From NCBI GenBank assembly GCA_003049465.1, contig PYSS01000051.1, positions 186,001 through 250,000 of the forward strand: a DNA stretch of 64,000 nt. The letters are read 5' to 3'. The notes beneath the pieces are model-generated. The model did no database searches. It saw only the letters and a list, made by a program, of their open reading frames with translations, and was not told the DNA's origin. The stretch comes from Magnaporthiopsis rhizophila (taxonomy: Eukaryota > Ascomycota > Sordariomycetes > Magnaporthales > Magnaporthaceae). Shown in pieces: positions 1 to 11,844 of this stretch; within the stretch, counting starts at the first letter, position 1; each line of letters opens with the position of its first letter. The translations under genes and the position numbers were made by a program.

Positions 1-1951
1 GGACCGCGAGGAGGCGCTCAGCTGCGTCCTGGTCATGATGCTCTCCACGGGCGCGTACACGGCGCACTCGCGCACCCTGGCCGTCTACCTCGCCTCGGCC
101 CTGGACCTCCCGCCAACGGTGCTCGCGCGCGAGGAGGCCGAGATCGCGCGGTCGCTCGTCGAGTCGTCCACCTCGGACGAGGCCGAGAAGCAGCGGCAGC
201 AGCAGGCCATGACGGCCGAGGCCGAGGCCCAGAAGCGCCGCCTGGAAGGGCAGGCCAGCCGCTTCTGGAAGGTCGGCCTGGCGTCGGTCGCGGGCGCCGC
301 CGTCATCGGCATCACGGGCGGGCTGGCCGCGCCCCTCGTCGCCGGCGCCATCGGCGGCATCATGGGCAGCATCGGCCTCGGCAGCTTGGCCTCATTCCTT
401 GGAGTATTTTGGATGAACAGCGCGCTCGTAGGCGCCTTGTTTGGGGCCTATGGAGCGAAGATGACTGTACGTGTGCCGCCGTTGCTTCATGTTCTTGATT
501 TGATCTTCAACTGACCGATGTGAGATGTGATGTAGGGCGAAATGATGGACCAGTATGCCCGCGAGGTCGACGATTTCCGCTTCATACCGCTGAACGAGGC
601 ATGGGGCAAGGAGTACTCCAAAGAGGACAAGGACTCACGACGGCTCCGGGTTACCGTTGGCATCAACGGCTGGCTCTTGTCCAGGGATGACATAGTCAAG
701 CCATGGCGCGTGCTGGGGGCCGATACCGAGGTCTTTGCCCTCCAGTACGAGATCGAGAGCCTGTTGAGCCTCGGCACCGCTCTGCGCGATCTCATCGGTT
801 CCTACGCCTGGGGCGTCGTCAAGGTCGAAATCATCAAGCGGACGGCCTTGGCCGCGCTGTACGCCGCCATGTGGCCGCTCCAGCTGCTCAAAGTCGCCTC
901 TACCCTCGACAACCCCTTCAACCGGGCACGCAACCGGTCCGAAAAGGCCGGCAGGGTGCTCGCCGACGCCATCATCAACAAGGTCCAGGGCGAGCGGCCC
1001 GTCACCCTGATCGGATACTCGCTGGGGGCGAGAGTGATACACTCGTGTCTCGTCTCGCTGGCCGAGCGCCGCGCGTTCGGCCTCGTCGACCAGGCCGTAT
1101 TTATCGGTGCTCCCATCCCGTCGGATCACGCCCAGTGGGCGGAGATGCGCAGCGTCGTGTCGGGGAAGCTGTTCAACGTCTACTCGGAGAACGACTTCAT
1201 CCTCGCCTTCGTCTACAGGGCCAACAACATCCAGCTTGGCGTGGCGGGCCTGGAGGCCGTCGAGGGCATCGACGGGGTCGAGAACCTCGACCTCAGCGAC
1301 GCCGTGAGCGGCCACCTGCGCTATCCGGACCTGATCGCCAAGATCCTGGCCCAGTGCGGCTTCCCCGACGTCAAGGGCGGTGAGGGACCCATCGAGACGG
1401 ACAAGGACGTGATCGAGCTGCGTGACGAAGACGGCAGCGCCAAGCAGGGGAGCCTGATAGACTTTGGGGACGAAGCCGCCATGGTTGAGCCCAAGTCGCT
1501 GTCTGGCTTTTCCATGGTTGACAGCAGGCATGCCCGCCCCGCCGCGCCGAGGTCCAACTCGGACGTTCTGATGCAGCAGTTGGATCCCATGGCGACCTTG
1601 GCGCACATGGGCCAGCCCAGTGCCACTGTCGCAAAGGCCTCGGCTAGCGCGCCGCAGTTGCCATCTGCTGCTTCCACTGCTGAACGGACTGCCCTGCCGA
1701 GATCTGCCGGCTCGGCCTCAGTTTCGGGGAATGCCGCTGGCGGGCCCGACAAAACCAACCAGACTGAGCCCGAGTCGCTCGTAATCCTCCCTGGGCCGAG
1801 GAACAGTGGTGACGGCGGGAGCGGTCAACCGGTAGATCATGCCGAGAGTGATGAAGACAGCGACGACGACGGTCATGTAGGCATAAGGATGGAGGACAAT
1901 GATGACGGCGACATGGTTACATATGACGCCCCTATACCCTTGGATGACTAG
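1..1951 (+). CDS. DUF726 (TMCO4/Mil1-like) membrane protein, 5' truncated
   Basis: The frame is open from base 2 to a donor after 466; a 69-nt intron (467-535) ends in TGTAG and the second exon runs to the TAG at 1949-1951. The join reads KMTGEMMDQYAREV, typical of the family. A glycine/alanine-rich hydrophobic stretch before the intron (about 264-460) looks like a membrane segment. Exon 2 carries the lipase-like nucleophile elbow GYSLGAR near 1014-1034, inside an alpha/beta-hydrolase-like core. The roughly 200-residue C-terminal tail is acidic and low in complexity. DUF726 proteins (yeast Mil1, human TMCO4) are membrane-associated hydrolase-like proteins linked to trafficking; the exact reaction is not established. 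The N-terminus lies outside the window. The family call is confident; the function is not. Confidence 0.88.
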
Positions 1952-2223
1952 CTGCCCTTTTGTTGGTTGGGAAAAAGCAAGGAGAGCGTTGATATTGGAC
2001 ACGATTTATTAGTCCGGACATCGAATTTCTCTTTGGGCGGGGGACAGATCACAGCTCCATGCCTTGACAGACACCAGGCTGCTGCATGAGGTAGATATGT
2101 TTTGCATTCACTTCTATTCTGTGTCTTGTATGCTACCGACGGTCCAGCCAAAAATGTTCAAATCGCTAGATGAGCAGGAAAACAATAAAAAGATTATCTG
2201 GGTACCCAAACTTGCGCGCCATG

Positions 2224-2815
<592 letters not shown>

Positions 2816-2831
2816 GCTTCCCCTCCCCGCC

Positions 2832-4232
2832 TCACCCGAACCGCTGCTTAGCCAGCTCCCTGAGCGCGCCGATGACGCGATCCTCGCGCGCGTGGTAGTT
2901 TTGCAGCCGCTTCTGCAGCTCCTCGGCGCGGGCGCGCGCCTCCTCCTCGCGGCGGAGCTCGCGCTCCGTCTTCTTGCGCTTGAGCGACGCCAGCTCGCGC
3001 CGGTAGTCGTCGACGCCGTCGCCGCCGCCCATCAGCTCGCCGTCGCCGACCTCGGCGGCGCCGGGGGACCTCTCGCGGAAGCCGCGGAGCTTGTCGTTGA
3101 GCTCGCGCTTCTTCTCGAGCCGGCGCTCGCGCGTGCCCGGGTCCGCCCGCGTCGGCGCCGCCAGCTCGTCCAGCCGCTCCTTCTGCTCGGCCCGGTCGGC
3201 CCGCCGCGCCAGCGCCGCCGCCTGCCGCTCCGCCTGCCGCGCCTCCTCCTCGGCCGCCCGCCGCTCGCTCAGGTCCTGCATGCTCGGGATCCCGGGCCCC
3301 TGCCGGGCGCTGGACGCTGGCCACATTCTGCGCGACGACGCCGACGGTGCTGCTCCCTCGGGGGGCGGTGGCGGCGGGCCGTAGTCGTCATCATCATCGT
3401 CCTCGTCGTCGTCGTCCTCGTCGCCGCTGCTCGTCGCCTTGCGCGCTCGAGACGTCCCTTCGGCGCTGGCTCTGGCGCTGTCTGCCGCGGCCCGCCGCCC
3501 TGGGATCACGGCTGGGCTGGCGCCGCGGCCCTGGTCGTCGCCCGACACGGCCGGCCGGTCGTAGTCGTCATCCCCCTCGTCGACGCCGGCGTTCTCCTCG
3601 GCCCACATGCGGGCGACGCGCTGGAACATCTCGGGCTCGTACCAGCCCTCGGACAGCTTGCCCGCGTTCCAGCGCCGGACAAAGGACCGCCAGCGGTGCC
3701 GCAGCTCGCGCTCGCCGAGGTCGTGGATGTTAATCTGGTCGTGCAGGTCCAGGTAGTGCGCGAACAGCGGCCGGAAGACGCCGTAGTCGCCCCGCGAGAG
3801 CGTCCGGGCGTCGTACGGCAGGATCCTTTCTCCGGCCTGTTCGCCGTCGCCCCCATCGTCGACGTCGTCGTCGTCGTTGATCGGCCCCATCATGGTCGCC
3901 GCGGTTGGCCGCGCCGGGCGTTTGGTCTGGCGAGAGTGCGAGTCCTCCTCCTTGGACCGCCGGTCGTGCCGGCCTGTCCGGGACGTGCTTCGTTGGCGTC
4001 TGCTGGACCGGTGTTTGTGAGAATGCGAAGAAGACGGCTGGCCATCCTGCCGTCGACGGTCCCTCGACTGGCTGTCCGTATCCCGAGCCCGAGCCCGTTC
4101 CCGGTCTCGGTCTCGGTCCCGATAGCGGCGGTCGTCCCTGTCGCGACCGTCACGACTGCTGCCATTTTCCCGTTTCGGGCGCGAGGCGGGCGATCTTGAC
4201 CGCCTCCTGTCATCGTCCCTGGCAGTAGGCAT
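2832..4232 (-). CDS. Arg/Ser/Asp-rich nuclear protein of unknown function
   Basis: An intronless frame of 466 residues from the ATG at 4232 (MPTARDDD). An upstream in-frame ATG at 4457 exists, but its extra 75 residues look like 5' UTR. The first ~130 residues are rich in R, S, D and E with RD/RDRDR runs, as in splicing-associated proteins. A conserved-looking globular block follows (around 3600-3830) containing YDARTLSRGDYGVF and WRSFVRRWNAG. Then come an acidic D/E stretch with a proline run, and a C-terminal half of highly charged coiled-coil character (E/R/K/A rich). Similar fungal proteins are often labelled RNA helicase HEL117, but I see no helicase motif, so no enzymatic role is claimed. 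Nuclear RNA-related function is inference from composition. Confidence 0.75.
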   Translation of the reverse strand: MPTARDDDRRRSRSPASRPKRENGSSRDGRDRDDRRYRDRDRDRERARARDTDSQSRDRRRQDGQPSSSHSHKHRSSRRQRSTSRTGRHDRRSKEEDSHSRQTKRPARPTAATMMGPINDDDDVDDGGDGEQAGERILPYDARTLSRGDYGVFRPLFAHYLDLHDQINIHDLGERELRHRWRSFVRRWNAGKLSEGWYEPEMFQRVARMWAEENAGVDEGDDDYDRPAVSGDDQGRGASPAVIPGRRAAADSARASAEGTSRARKATSSGDEDDDDEDDDDDDYGPPPPPPEGAAPSASSRRMWPASSARQGPGIPSMQDLSERRAAEEEARQAERQAAALARRADRAEQKERLDELAAPTRADPGTRERRLEKKRELNDKLRGFRERSPGAAEVGDGELMGGGDGVDDYRRELASLKRKKTERELRREEEARARAEELQKRLQNYHAREDRVIGALRELAKQRFG

Positions 4233-5001
4233 GTCTTCTACCCGGCGCGCGAGTTGTTCAATGGCTCCTGCACGTGCCTTGGCTCCCCCAGAAGACACGG
4301 GCGACTTGTTGCGGCCAATAGAGCGAGCCCAAGTGCCGGGGTTGGAACGAGGCGTTGTGGCAGAAGCCGGCCAGCGATGCTCGAGGCCGAGCTCTTCCCC
4401 AGATTTATATGGTACGGTTATTGGACGAGCAGTGTCGGGTTTCCGAGGAAAGTCCAATCCCCTGTGTGCTTTCTGAGATGCGGACTATATTCCAAGGGAG
4501 GAGTTTATGCGACAGTCCAAAGTAAATATCCAGATTGCGTGATTATGTTTGCATATAACGGAGATTGGCCTGAAAGGATGAGAGAAGGAAGTGCAAATAT
4601 GCTGTCGCGGCTTTTCTCGGCCAGCCTACGCGGTGGCTCTTCCAGGAAGGACCCGACGGGAGTTGGCTCCTTTTCTCTTTTGACCTTGGCCAATCGAAAA
4701 AGCCCCGCGACTCAGCTGGCCCCACCCAATGGGGCTGGAGTGGCTGGGTGCAGGGTCTAGAAGCTTTCAGGCCACACTCGCCAAAAAAAGCACACTCTCA
4801 AGGATAGCAAGACAGCTTTCTATATATGTCTAGAGCGTACTTGTATATGTGCGTAACAAGCCGGATTGCCGGCGTCCAAAACGCCAGGGTATCATATTCA
4901 TCATACCATACTGTCCATCGTCAGCATCCCAAAGCGTAACTGGCATCGCCTGGTCAAATTCCAATTCCAAAACCTTTTGCTGTACCACACTCCCTTCCGC
5001 C
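4233..5001. other. Intergenic: 5' flank of the SR-like gene and 3' flank of the copper-fist gene
   Basis: About 770 nt between two minus-strand genes. Only short frames without family resemblance occur. I see no RNA gene or repeat. Confidence 0.6.
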
Positions 5002-7033
5002 TCAACTATCGGCGTAGGGGTGACTGTGGATCAGACACCCCACGCACTGGCAGTCGTCGCCGCACTGGCAGCTCGCCGTCTCGCCCTCACAGCCGAACGG
5101 GTACGTGACGAAGAGGAAGTCGCTTGCCGAAAGGTGCGTCTGGTCCTCGCTCGCCGCCGACGCCTCGGACGGCGTCTGCGCCTGTGGTGGAGAAGAAGAT
5201 GCCGCCGGCTCCGTTGCTCCTGTGCCACCTGCGTTTTGCTGGACCTGTGCTGCAGCGGGAGACACCTCTTCGGCGCCCGCGGCAGGGGATGTGCGGTCGC
5301 CGCCGCAACAACCCCCTCCTCCTCCTCCTCCCACCCTCGCCGGCGCTGTCGAAACCGATGCTGCCGCCCCCTCCCTTGCGCCCCGTGCATCCCTTCCTTC
5401 GCCTCGCGTCGGCTCCTCCGTCATTATAGTCATGGCCGACCGAACGTAGTCCTGTGTAACCTCGTTATACGGATGAGCTGGGCAGCCAAGGCAGTTGCAA
5501 GCGTCGCCGCAGGTGCACTGGTGCGACATGCCTACGAATCCTCCCCCGACTGCAGCAGCATCGTCGCCGGCTCCGAGGCTCATGGCTAGCGCTGGCGGCG
5601 GCGCACGCATGCCCATGTGCCCAGGCGCATGGCCTCCAGGGAACGCATAACCACCCAGCCCTCCGGGAGGTGGCATTGCTTGTCTCCATTGTGGTGGCTG
5701 TATGGGGTGCTGGTATGTGCCGTAATAAGGTGGGTAGATGTACATGGTCGGGTCCGCTGCGTGTGTGAAGAATATGGGCTGCATGACCGGTGATGATGGG
5801 AATGGGTCCATCACTGGGGCACCCGTGATGCCCATCTGGTGGCTCAATGGTGTCGTGCCGTTGGCAAGGCCGCCGCCGCCGTTCGCCGCCGAAATATCTT
5901 GTCCGAAATTTCCCGGTGCTTGATGTGCGGCGGGGACGGCATTGGGCGGTGGTTTCGAGTTCCCATTGCCATTGACTCTCGTCGATGACGCCTTGCCGGC
6001 GCAGCAGCTCTTCGGCGCCGCTGCCGCCACTTGGTTGACCGGCTTACTTGCGGCAGCCCCACCACCGTTGGCATCCGCGCGGTATTCAGCCTCGTCTGGG
6101 CTCGTGCCGAAATCCTCAAAGTAGGACCCATTGGTCACGCCACCGACAGCTGATCTCGGCGTCTCGGGCTTGATGACTGGAGAGAGCATGGTCAGATGAC
6201 CGTCGAGCTGTTGCGACAGCGGATAGTCCGCCCCGTTCTCCAAGCCCCCTGCCACAGTCGCCCCGGGCAGCGCCGCCAGATAGTCAAGCGAATGGCCGGA
6301 TGTTGTCGGCGGGAGGGCGTTCTCGCCAGCGCCTACCGACGGCATCTTGGGAAGGATAGGTGTTCCGTAGTGTGGCGCCGAGTGTATGTTGTAGCTTTCG
6401 GGATCCATCCTCTCGAGCGTCGCGAGGTCCAAGGACTGTTTCCGGACTGCGGCTTTGGTAGCGGGCTTCTGGATCTGGAACGTTCGCCTGGTCGGGGACA
6501 TGGCGCCCTTGAGGGCCGGGGATTCGGGCGGTGCTGGGGAGGGGGCTGGGGAGGGGGCCGAGGAACCGCAGCCGCACTTCTGCGCTCGCGGTATGGCCGC
6601 CGTGATGCCGCCGCAAGCACACGGCCTGCCCGGCGGGTGTGGGCACACACTGAGCGGCCGACCCGGCTTGCGGACCGGCACCATAAGGCGCTCCTTGGCA
6701 TGTGTGCATTTTGTGGACCGATGCCCACGTATGCACGGCTCACTACATCGCAAGTCAGTAGCCACAGTTAGCATTCAAGCCAAGGTCCGCTCGCGGGTCC
6801 CAAGCTGGCGAGGAGATGGGCAGGGGAACCCAAGGGAAGCAGTGACGCAGTGCGAGCAGAATATTGACTGCCGTGTGCAAGTATGGGATGGGAGCAATAG
6901 GTAGGCAGCGGGACTGGATGGGCAGGACACACTCCCGAACCGCGCATGACACGCCGAGAGCCGTGTTGGGGAAATCGCCTCTAGTCACTCACACCACTCA
7001 CCAAGCCATCTTCAAGCCGTTGATTATCGGCAT
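5002..7033 (-). CDS. Copper-fist transcription factor (Cuf1/GRISEA/Mac1 type)
   Basis: Two exons: 7033-7002 and 6742-5002, with a 259-nt intron (GTGAGT..GTAG), giving 590 residues. The 32-nt first exon supplies MPIINGLKMA and splits the codon for the first zinc-binding cysteine. The join gives C11-x2-C14-x8-C23-x-H25, the copper-fist zinc ligands, followed by the minor-groove motif RKPGRP at 35-40. Two Cys-rich clusters follow: CTCGDACNCLGC near residues 420-432, and CQCGDDCQCVGC near 571-582. These resemble the C-terminal copper-sensing repeats of Cuf1, Mac1 and GRISEA. The family controls copper uptake and related genes in the nucleus. Between the domains the protein is P/G/A-rich and probably disordered. 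Without the tiny first exon, the DNA-binding domain would be annotated as truncated. Confidence 0.93.
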
Positions 7034-9354
7034 CCTCACGGTATCTCGCACGAGATTGCCGTCATGAGCCGGAGTGGGGGCCGGAGGGCGGTGTGCCTCG
7101 GTCTACCTTTGTCGGCTGCTTCACGGAAAGGAAAGGCGGCCACAGTCTCAAGGTCCGATCTAGACAAGGTAAGGAACCCCAATTTCCCCAACAATCCGGG
7201 CGCGGACGCCGGGGTGTTGCAGATTCGAGTTGTACGACGGGCGGGGACCCTCGCGCCTAGAGGATTTCCACGGGCAGCGAGAGTTCGTGGCGGGCAGTTT
7301 AAACCGAGACAGGAGAAAGTATGTCTAGGAGGAGCTGAAGTCGGGAGTTGGTTCGGGGCAGGTAGGTGGACGATGTTCAGCGGCTGTAGGGTCGCATCAA
7401 TGACACGAGCTGTCAGACTGCTCGGCCAAGACGGCGCCTATCCCCTGCGTCCAGGTAAGGATAGGACGAGGGCGGGCTCTACTGAGAGATGACACCGGCA
7501 GCGCACCACCGGCGTTTGTTTTTCCTCAAATGGTACCAGGAGACAAGCCCAGAGATGACAGATATTGTGGCTCGAGAACCGAACAGAGCTTGAGATCAGA
7601 TGGGTGGTGTGAGGTCCAGGAGTACAGTACTGCGCATGTATAGCGGTACCTGGACAGATGGGCAGGCAGGCACCCCTGATAGGTATTGGGCAAAGGATGG
7701 AGGTAGGCAGCAGGGCGGCGTAGAATGTGGTCTCGCCTGTGGTGCAGGTGAGCGAGGTAGGTATACCAAACCGGATGAAAGCGCTGAACCACCCCCTCTT
7801 CTCTTGGTTTCCTCGTCCCAACAACGTGGGCAGCGAGACGAGTTGCGTGGGAATTCCCCGACAGGTGAGGGGGTCGCACCCGGCTGGGCCTAGGCTATAA
7901 GCCAAGGGGAAGAAGGACAAGAGTGGTTCAGCGACATGTGCTAACGGCGCCCGGGTGCTGTGCTGTGACGTGGGAAACCCAAGCCGGGTGGTATCCAATG
8001 GGCTTGGCTTGTCGAGGAGGTATTTCGTCCCGTCGAAACGGCCTGGGAGGTAGCTTTGTCCCACGCGTTGCGCTGAAGAAACCGGCGAAGCGCAGGGACC
8101 CGTCCTCGTTAGGTCGTTGGAACCACGGGCTTGAGCGTTTGTGAAACCACAGCCCACCAGCCCGACCGCACTCTACCCTCCCAGATATCGATGTCGGATG
8201 TTGGATGGCTCGGCCGATGATGGGGTTGGTTGATTCTGGCTGGCTAGACGGCCGTTGGCTCAGAGCAGGTACCGGGTATCAATCGGGAGACGAACAACCT
8301 AGGTAAACAACGGCAGCAAACGAAGCAACAAAAAGGTACACAGTACCTTTTCTTTGCCTTTTTTTTTTTTCTTTTTCTTGATTTTTTCTCTCTCATGATT
8401 TAGGCCACTATCCTACCCACCCCCCTCGTGTGCCCAGTGCATCTCCCGCCCGCGCCTTGTCCGTGTTTCCACCATGAGCAAGTTTCCATTGGCTGTCAAG
8501 GTCTGGATGAGCGCAGGTGGGTCCTCAGACGGGAAATGGAGCCCTGTGCTGCTTCACACCTCGGGCGGCTGATGTGGGGGGTCTGGCGCCTCAATACGCG
8601 CTGAAGGCCCAGGTCCCGAGTCTACCAAGGCCAGCGAAGTAAATGTCCATAAACGTTGACCTTTGCGCTAACCGCAGCCAAGCCCAATATCTTACAAATA
8701 TTATGTGGCAAGGCGTCTGTTGTGCATATTCCAGAGTCCCCAACTAGGGTTTTATCGACTACGATCTGGAAACCGGCGCCGGCAGAATTGACCAAGGATC
8801 ACACCATGAGCAAATGACTCCAGCCGAGTCAGAGAGCGACGCCGCCTGTCAGTCCGGCATGGTTCGCCTGTTTTGGATGCACCCACGTGTTGCAGAGACG
8901 CCTCCCATCGTCTTTTTGAGCCAGATTCTCGTCCTCCAAGGCATCCATGGCTGAAAAATTCTACTCTTGTTTATGTATCCGAGACGAAGTAAACCCGCCA
9001 GCCTCGGGACTGGTCGCTTCTGGTGAAGATCCATGACCCTTGGGGCAGATCTCAGATCTCTTGGCGATCTCCATCCCGCCCGGTGTCTGTTTGGAACCCC
9101 TATCATCGAAGAACGGCCCGGTAAGGCGATGTGGAAATGAGCGGCAGAAAAACACCTTTTGGCCCGTCGGGTGTTGATCTCGCCAATAAGACAACCCCCC
9201 TGGATAGCGTCATCGTGACGCTACAACCTGCCGTCCTTGGAACTAATCCCAACAATCCTTGAGGCTAGATCTGGCTTCATCGGCCGGGGAGAATGACGCC
9301 CCCTGGCGGTATTGTATTTTCGAGGACTTTATTTGATTTTGACATGTCCCTCAC
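7034..9354. other. Long intergenic region upstream of the copper-fist gene
   Basis: About 2.3 kb without a convincing gene. The largest open frame (minus, 7438-8157, 239 codons) lacks family resemblance and has irregular composition. A short T-rich tract lies near 8358-8378. The part next to 7033 is presumably promoter and 5' leader of the copper-fist gene; the part next to 9355 is the 3' flank of the U2SURP-like gene. Confidence 0.55.
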
Positions 9355-11844
9355 TCAGTCCTTCTCAGAGTCTGAGCCCGCAAACATGTCCATCGCCCTC
9401 ATCCGCTTTTTTGGATTTACCACGGATGCCGTCATTTGGAATCCTCCAACCGTCTTTATGACAGGAGGATCTGGCGGCGCCGAGTCCGAAACCCGGGGAG
9501 CAGTGTCAGCCATGGCCGCGTCCTCCTCCTTATCTGCCATGGAAAGCCCTGCCATCTGGCTCTCCACCAGCGGCTCTCCGTCAATGTCCTCCTCGTCAAG
9601 GATTTCAAGATCCAACTCCTCGTCGTCCGTGTACTCCACGTACAACCCATCCCGCGAGTCTCCCTCGCCATCCGGGGCGGTGGCTGGGGTAATGATGAGG
9701 GGTGCTGCCGGCCTCAAATTACTGTTGGCATCGTCAGCGGCCTTGTTGGCCACCGCATCCACAGTCTTCCACTTCCCCTTCTTGGGCGCCTCGTCGGCTT
9801 TGCCCTCCTCCTCCTCCTCCTGCTCCTTCTCGCCCTTCTCGCCTTTGTCCTCCTCCATCAACGCAGGCGGGTTCTTAAAGCTATCGCGGAAGAAGGCGTG
9901 AGTTTCGGGGGAGAAGACGCACCACGACTCCCAGTAGTCCAGTACCACGGCTATGCTGCGTCTCCACTTCTCTGCTCGTAGCCGGCCCCAATCCATCTTC
10001 TTCGGAACAAGGCCCAGCCCCTCAAACACTTTGCGGCTTCTCAACGCGGCCTTGAACTGTTGACGATAACGCCATGCATGACGGAGACCGCTTGTAGATG
10101 AAGTCGATAGAATGTCGCTGACCACGTAGAGACCAATCAGCTTCGCCGTGGTAGTGTCATGTGCCTCCGCCGGCCGCGTCTCGTCCGGACCTGCTGGTAA
10201 ACTCGTTGACTCGGTCCCCTGCTGACCCTTCATGTCCTCGTATTCAGGATTCGCTAGGGAGAAGGCAAAAGGGCGTTCGACGTTGGAAATGACAAGATCA
10301 ACAATCTCGTCTACACCTCGACTCGCATGCGTTATCGCGAAAGTAGCCACACGCGCAATGTCCCCCTTGCGCAACTTGGCAATGGTGGTCGGAAGCCGCG
10401 CCAAGAGATGGGTCAGTTTGGCCTTCTTGAGGGGGCTCAACAGGGTCTCTTCGTTGTCGTTCCCTGCAGCGGTCGGGTCCCCGGTGCGGCCGGGATCGAG
10501 CTCGAACTCGTCATCGTCGGATGAGTTGTACTCCGAGTCGGACACGAACTCGTCCACGTGTGTGGTGTATTCGTACGACAGCGGCTGTTCAGGGAGTTTC
10601 CAGGCGCTGCTGCCCTCGAATAGCGGCATGAACTTGGCTCGATCACGCTGCGCCATGGCTCCAGTCATGACCTCCCACAGCCGGTAGCGGTACCAGATGC
10701 CACCTTCGCTGCGAGCATCCCATATCCATGCCCATCTCTCCTCCCGTTGTACTTCCGGCCTGGACATTAGGAGGGCCTCGAACTCGTGCCCGCGTTTCAA
10801 CACTTCCTCGACAACCATGTGAATCGTGCGCAGTTGCTTGATGTCTCGCGGAGGGTGTACAGGAACATGCAGAATGCCAGCGCGACTGACCGGACCACCA
10901 CCCACAGACTTGTTGTATGATGTTGGAGGCGCAAAGCCACGACCATGGGCTGGGGGGTGAAGGGACGATTTGCCAGTCGTGTGGGGCACAGGTTTCGCTC
11001 CAAAAGGTTGAGAACCCGAGGTTGAGGACGACTGCGCCGCGACGAGCGATCCCGTCATGGCTGCGGACGAGAGGTGTCTGTGGAGGGAGAGGTAGAAGCC
11101 AAAACCGAGATAGTGGTTCTGCAATGCGCTAACGGCCGCGTCGATGTCTGTAGCGGGTGTTTCGGCCGCGAGTGTGACGATGGCGGCGGTGGATTTGCGC
11201 TCGGTGGCGCCGGGACCGGCGGGCGGTAGTATCTTGACGCTCTCAACGGTGAGGCTCGCTGACACGAGCGCCTTGATGACGGCCGGCGAGGTGGCTGGCG
11301 GCATGTTTGACAGGCGAAGGGTCGGCTTGGCCACGGCTTTCTCCTCGGCCCGATCAACGGCAGCCATAGACTCGTCCTCGTCTTCGCTCGTATCAAAGAC
11401 CTCTGCTATCGAACGCGAGCCGCCATCCTCGTCGAGAGCCGCGCGGCCCCGCCCACCGCCATCGCGGTCAACCCCGCGCGGGGCATCGAATGGCCTCTTC
11501 CTGCCGTAACTCGTCGGGGCAGGGCCCAGAGAGCCAGGGCCGCTCTTCAGTCCTTGCGCGCCAAAGTGTCGTCTGCCGGAGCCTCCAGCGAAGCCGAGCG
11601 GGCGGTCGGCGGGTCTCGCAGGCCTGTCCGCCCGGTTGGTAGGGAAGCGGCCATCGCGCTGGCGGTCGTCGCCGCGGTCGAAACTCTTGCAAAAGTCCTC
11701 GAGGACGGCGGCGGTTTCGGCTTCCTCGCGCTGACGCTTTGCTTCGGCCTCCTCTTTCTGCCGCTCGAAAACGGACTTCTTGGCAGGCTTCTGCAGCTTC
11801 GCTTCAATGTCGGGGAACTCTGCCACATTTTTGGAAGACGCCAT
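9355..11844 (-). CDS. U2 snRNP-associated SURP-domain protein (U2SURP/SR140-like)
   Basis: An intronless frame of 829 residues from the ATG at 11844 (MASSKNVAEFPDIEAKL); an in-frame ATG ten codons upstream is also possible. Order of parts: charged N-terminus with an E/K/R coiled-coil segment (KKSVFERQKEEAEAKRQREE); a degenerate RRM-like region (from about 11340, LRLSNMPPATS.., ending near FGFYLSLHRHL); a SURP module (VEEVLKRGHEFEALLM .. WYRYRLWEVMTG, about 10830-10650); and a CID-like helical domain (LTHLLARLPTTIAKLRKGDIARV onward). The acidic tail ends AMDMFAGSDSEKD. RRM-SURP-CID is the order found in SR140, a U2 snRNP-associated splicing factor acting in the nucleus. The long RS tail of animal SR140 is absent. 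The RRM is weak; the SURP and CID calls carry the identification. Confidence 0.85.
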   Translation of the reverse strand: MASSKNVAEFPDIEAKLQKPAKKSVFERQKEEAEAKRQREEAETAAVLEDFCKSFDRGDDRQRDGRFPTNRADRPARPADRPLGFAGGSGRRHFGAQGLKSGPGSLGPAPTSYGRKRPFDAPRGVDRDGGGRGRAALDEDGGSRSIAEVFDTSEDEDESMAAVDRAEEKAVAKPTLRLSNMPPATSPAVIKALVSASLTVESVKILPPAGPGATERKSTAAIVTLAAETPATDIDAAVSALQNHYLGFGFYLSLHRHLSSAAMTGSLVAAQSSSTSGSQPFGAKPVPHTTGKSSLHPPAHGRGFAPPTSYNKSVGGGPVSRAGILHVPVHPPRDIKQLRTIHMVVEEVLKRGHEFEALLMSRPEVQREERWAWIWDARSEGGIWYRYRLWEVMTGAMAQRDRAKFMPLFEGSSAWKLPEQPLSYEYTTHVDEFVSDSEYNSSDDDEFELDPGRTGDPTAAGNDNEETLLSPLKKAKLTHLLARLPTTIAKLRKGDIARVATFAITHASRGVDEIVDLVISNVERPFAFSLANPEYEDMKGQQGTESTSLPAGPDETRPAEAHDTTTAKLIGLYVVSDILSTSSTSGLRHAWRYRQQFKAALRSRKVFEGLGLVPKKMDWGRLRAEKWRRSIAVVLDYWESWCVFSPETHAFFRDSFKNPPALMEEDKGEKGEKEQEEEEEGKADEAPKKGKWKTVDAVANKAADDANSNLRPAAPLIITPATAPDGEGDSRDGLYVEYTDDEELDLEILDEEDIDGEPLVESQMAGLSMADKEEDAAMADTAPRVSDSAPPDPPVIKTVGGFQMTASVVNPKKRMRAMDMFAGSDSEKD

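Noticed and set aside
635..1606. Minus-strand frame of 323 codons opposite DUF726
   Set aside because: Antisense shadow of a GC-rich exon; no domain.
7438..8157. Minus-strand frame of 239 codons upstream of the copper-fist gene
   Set aside because: No family resemblance, irregular composition, no clear leader; overlaps a region expected to be promoter/leader.
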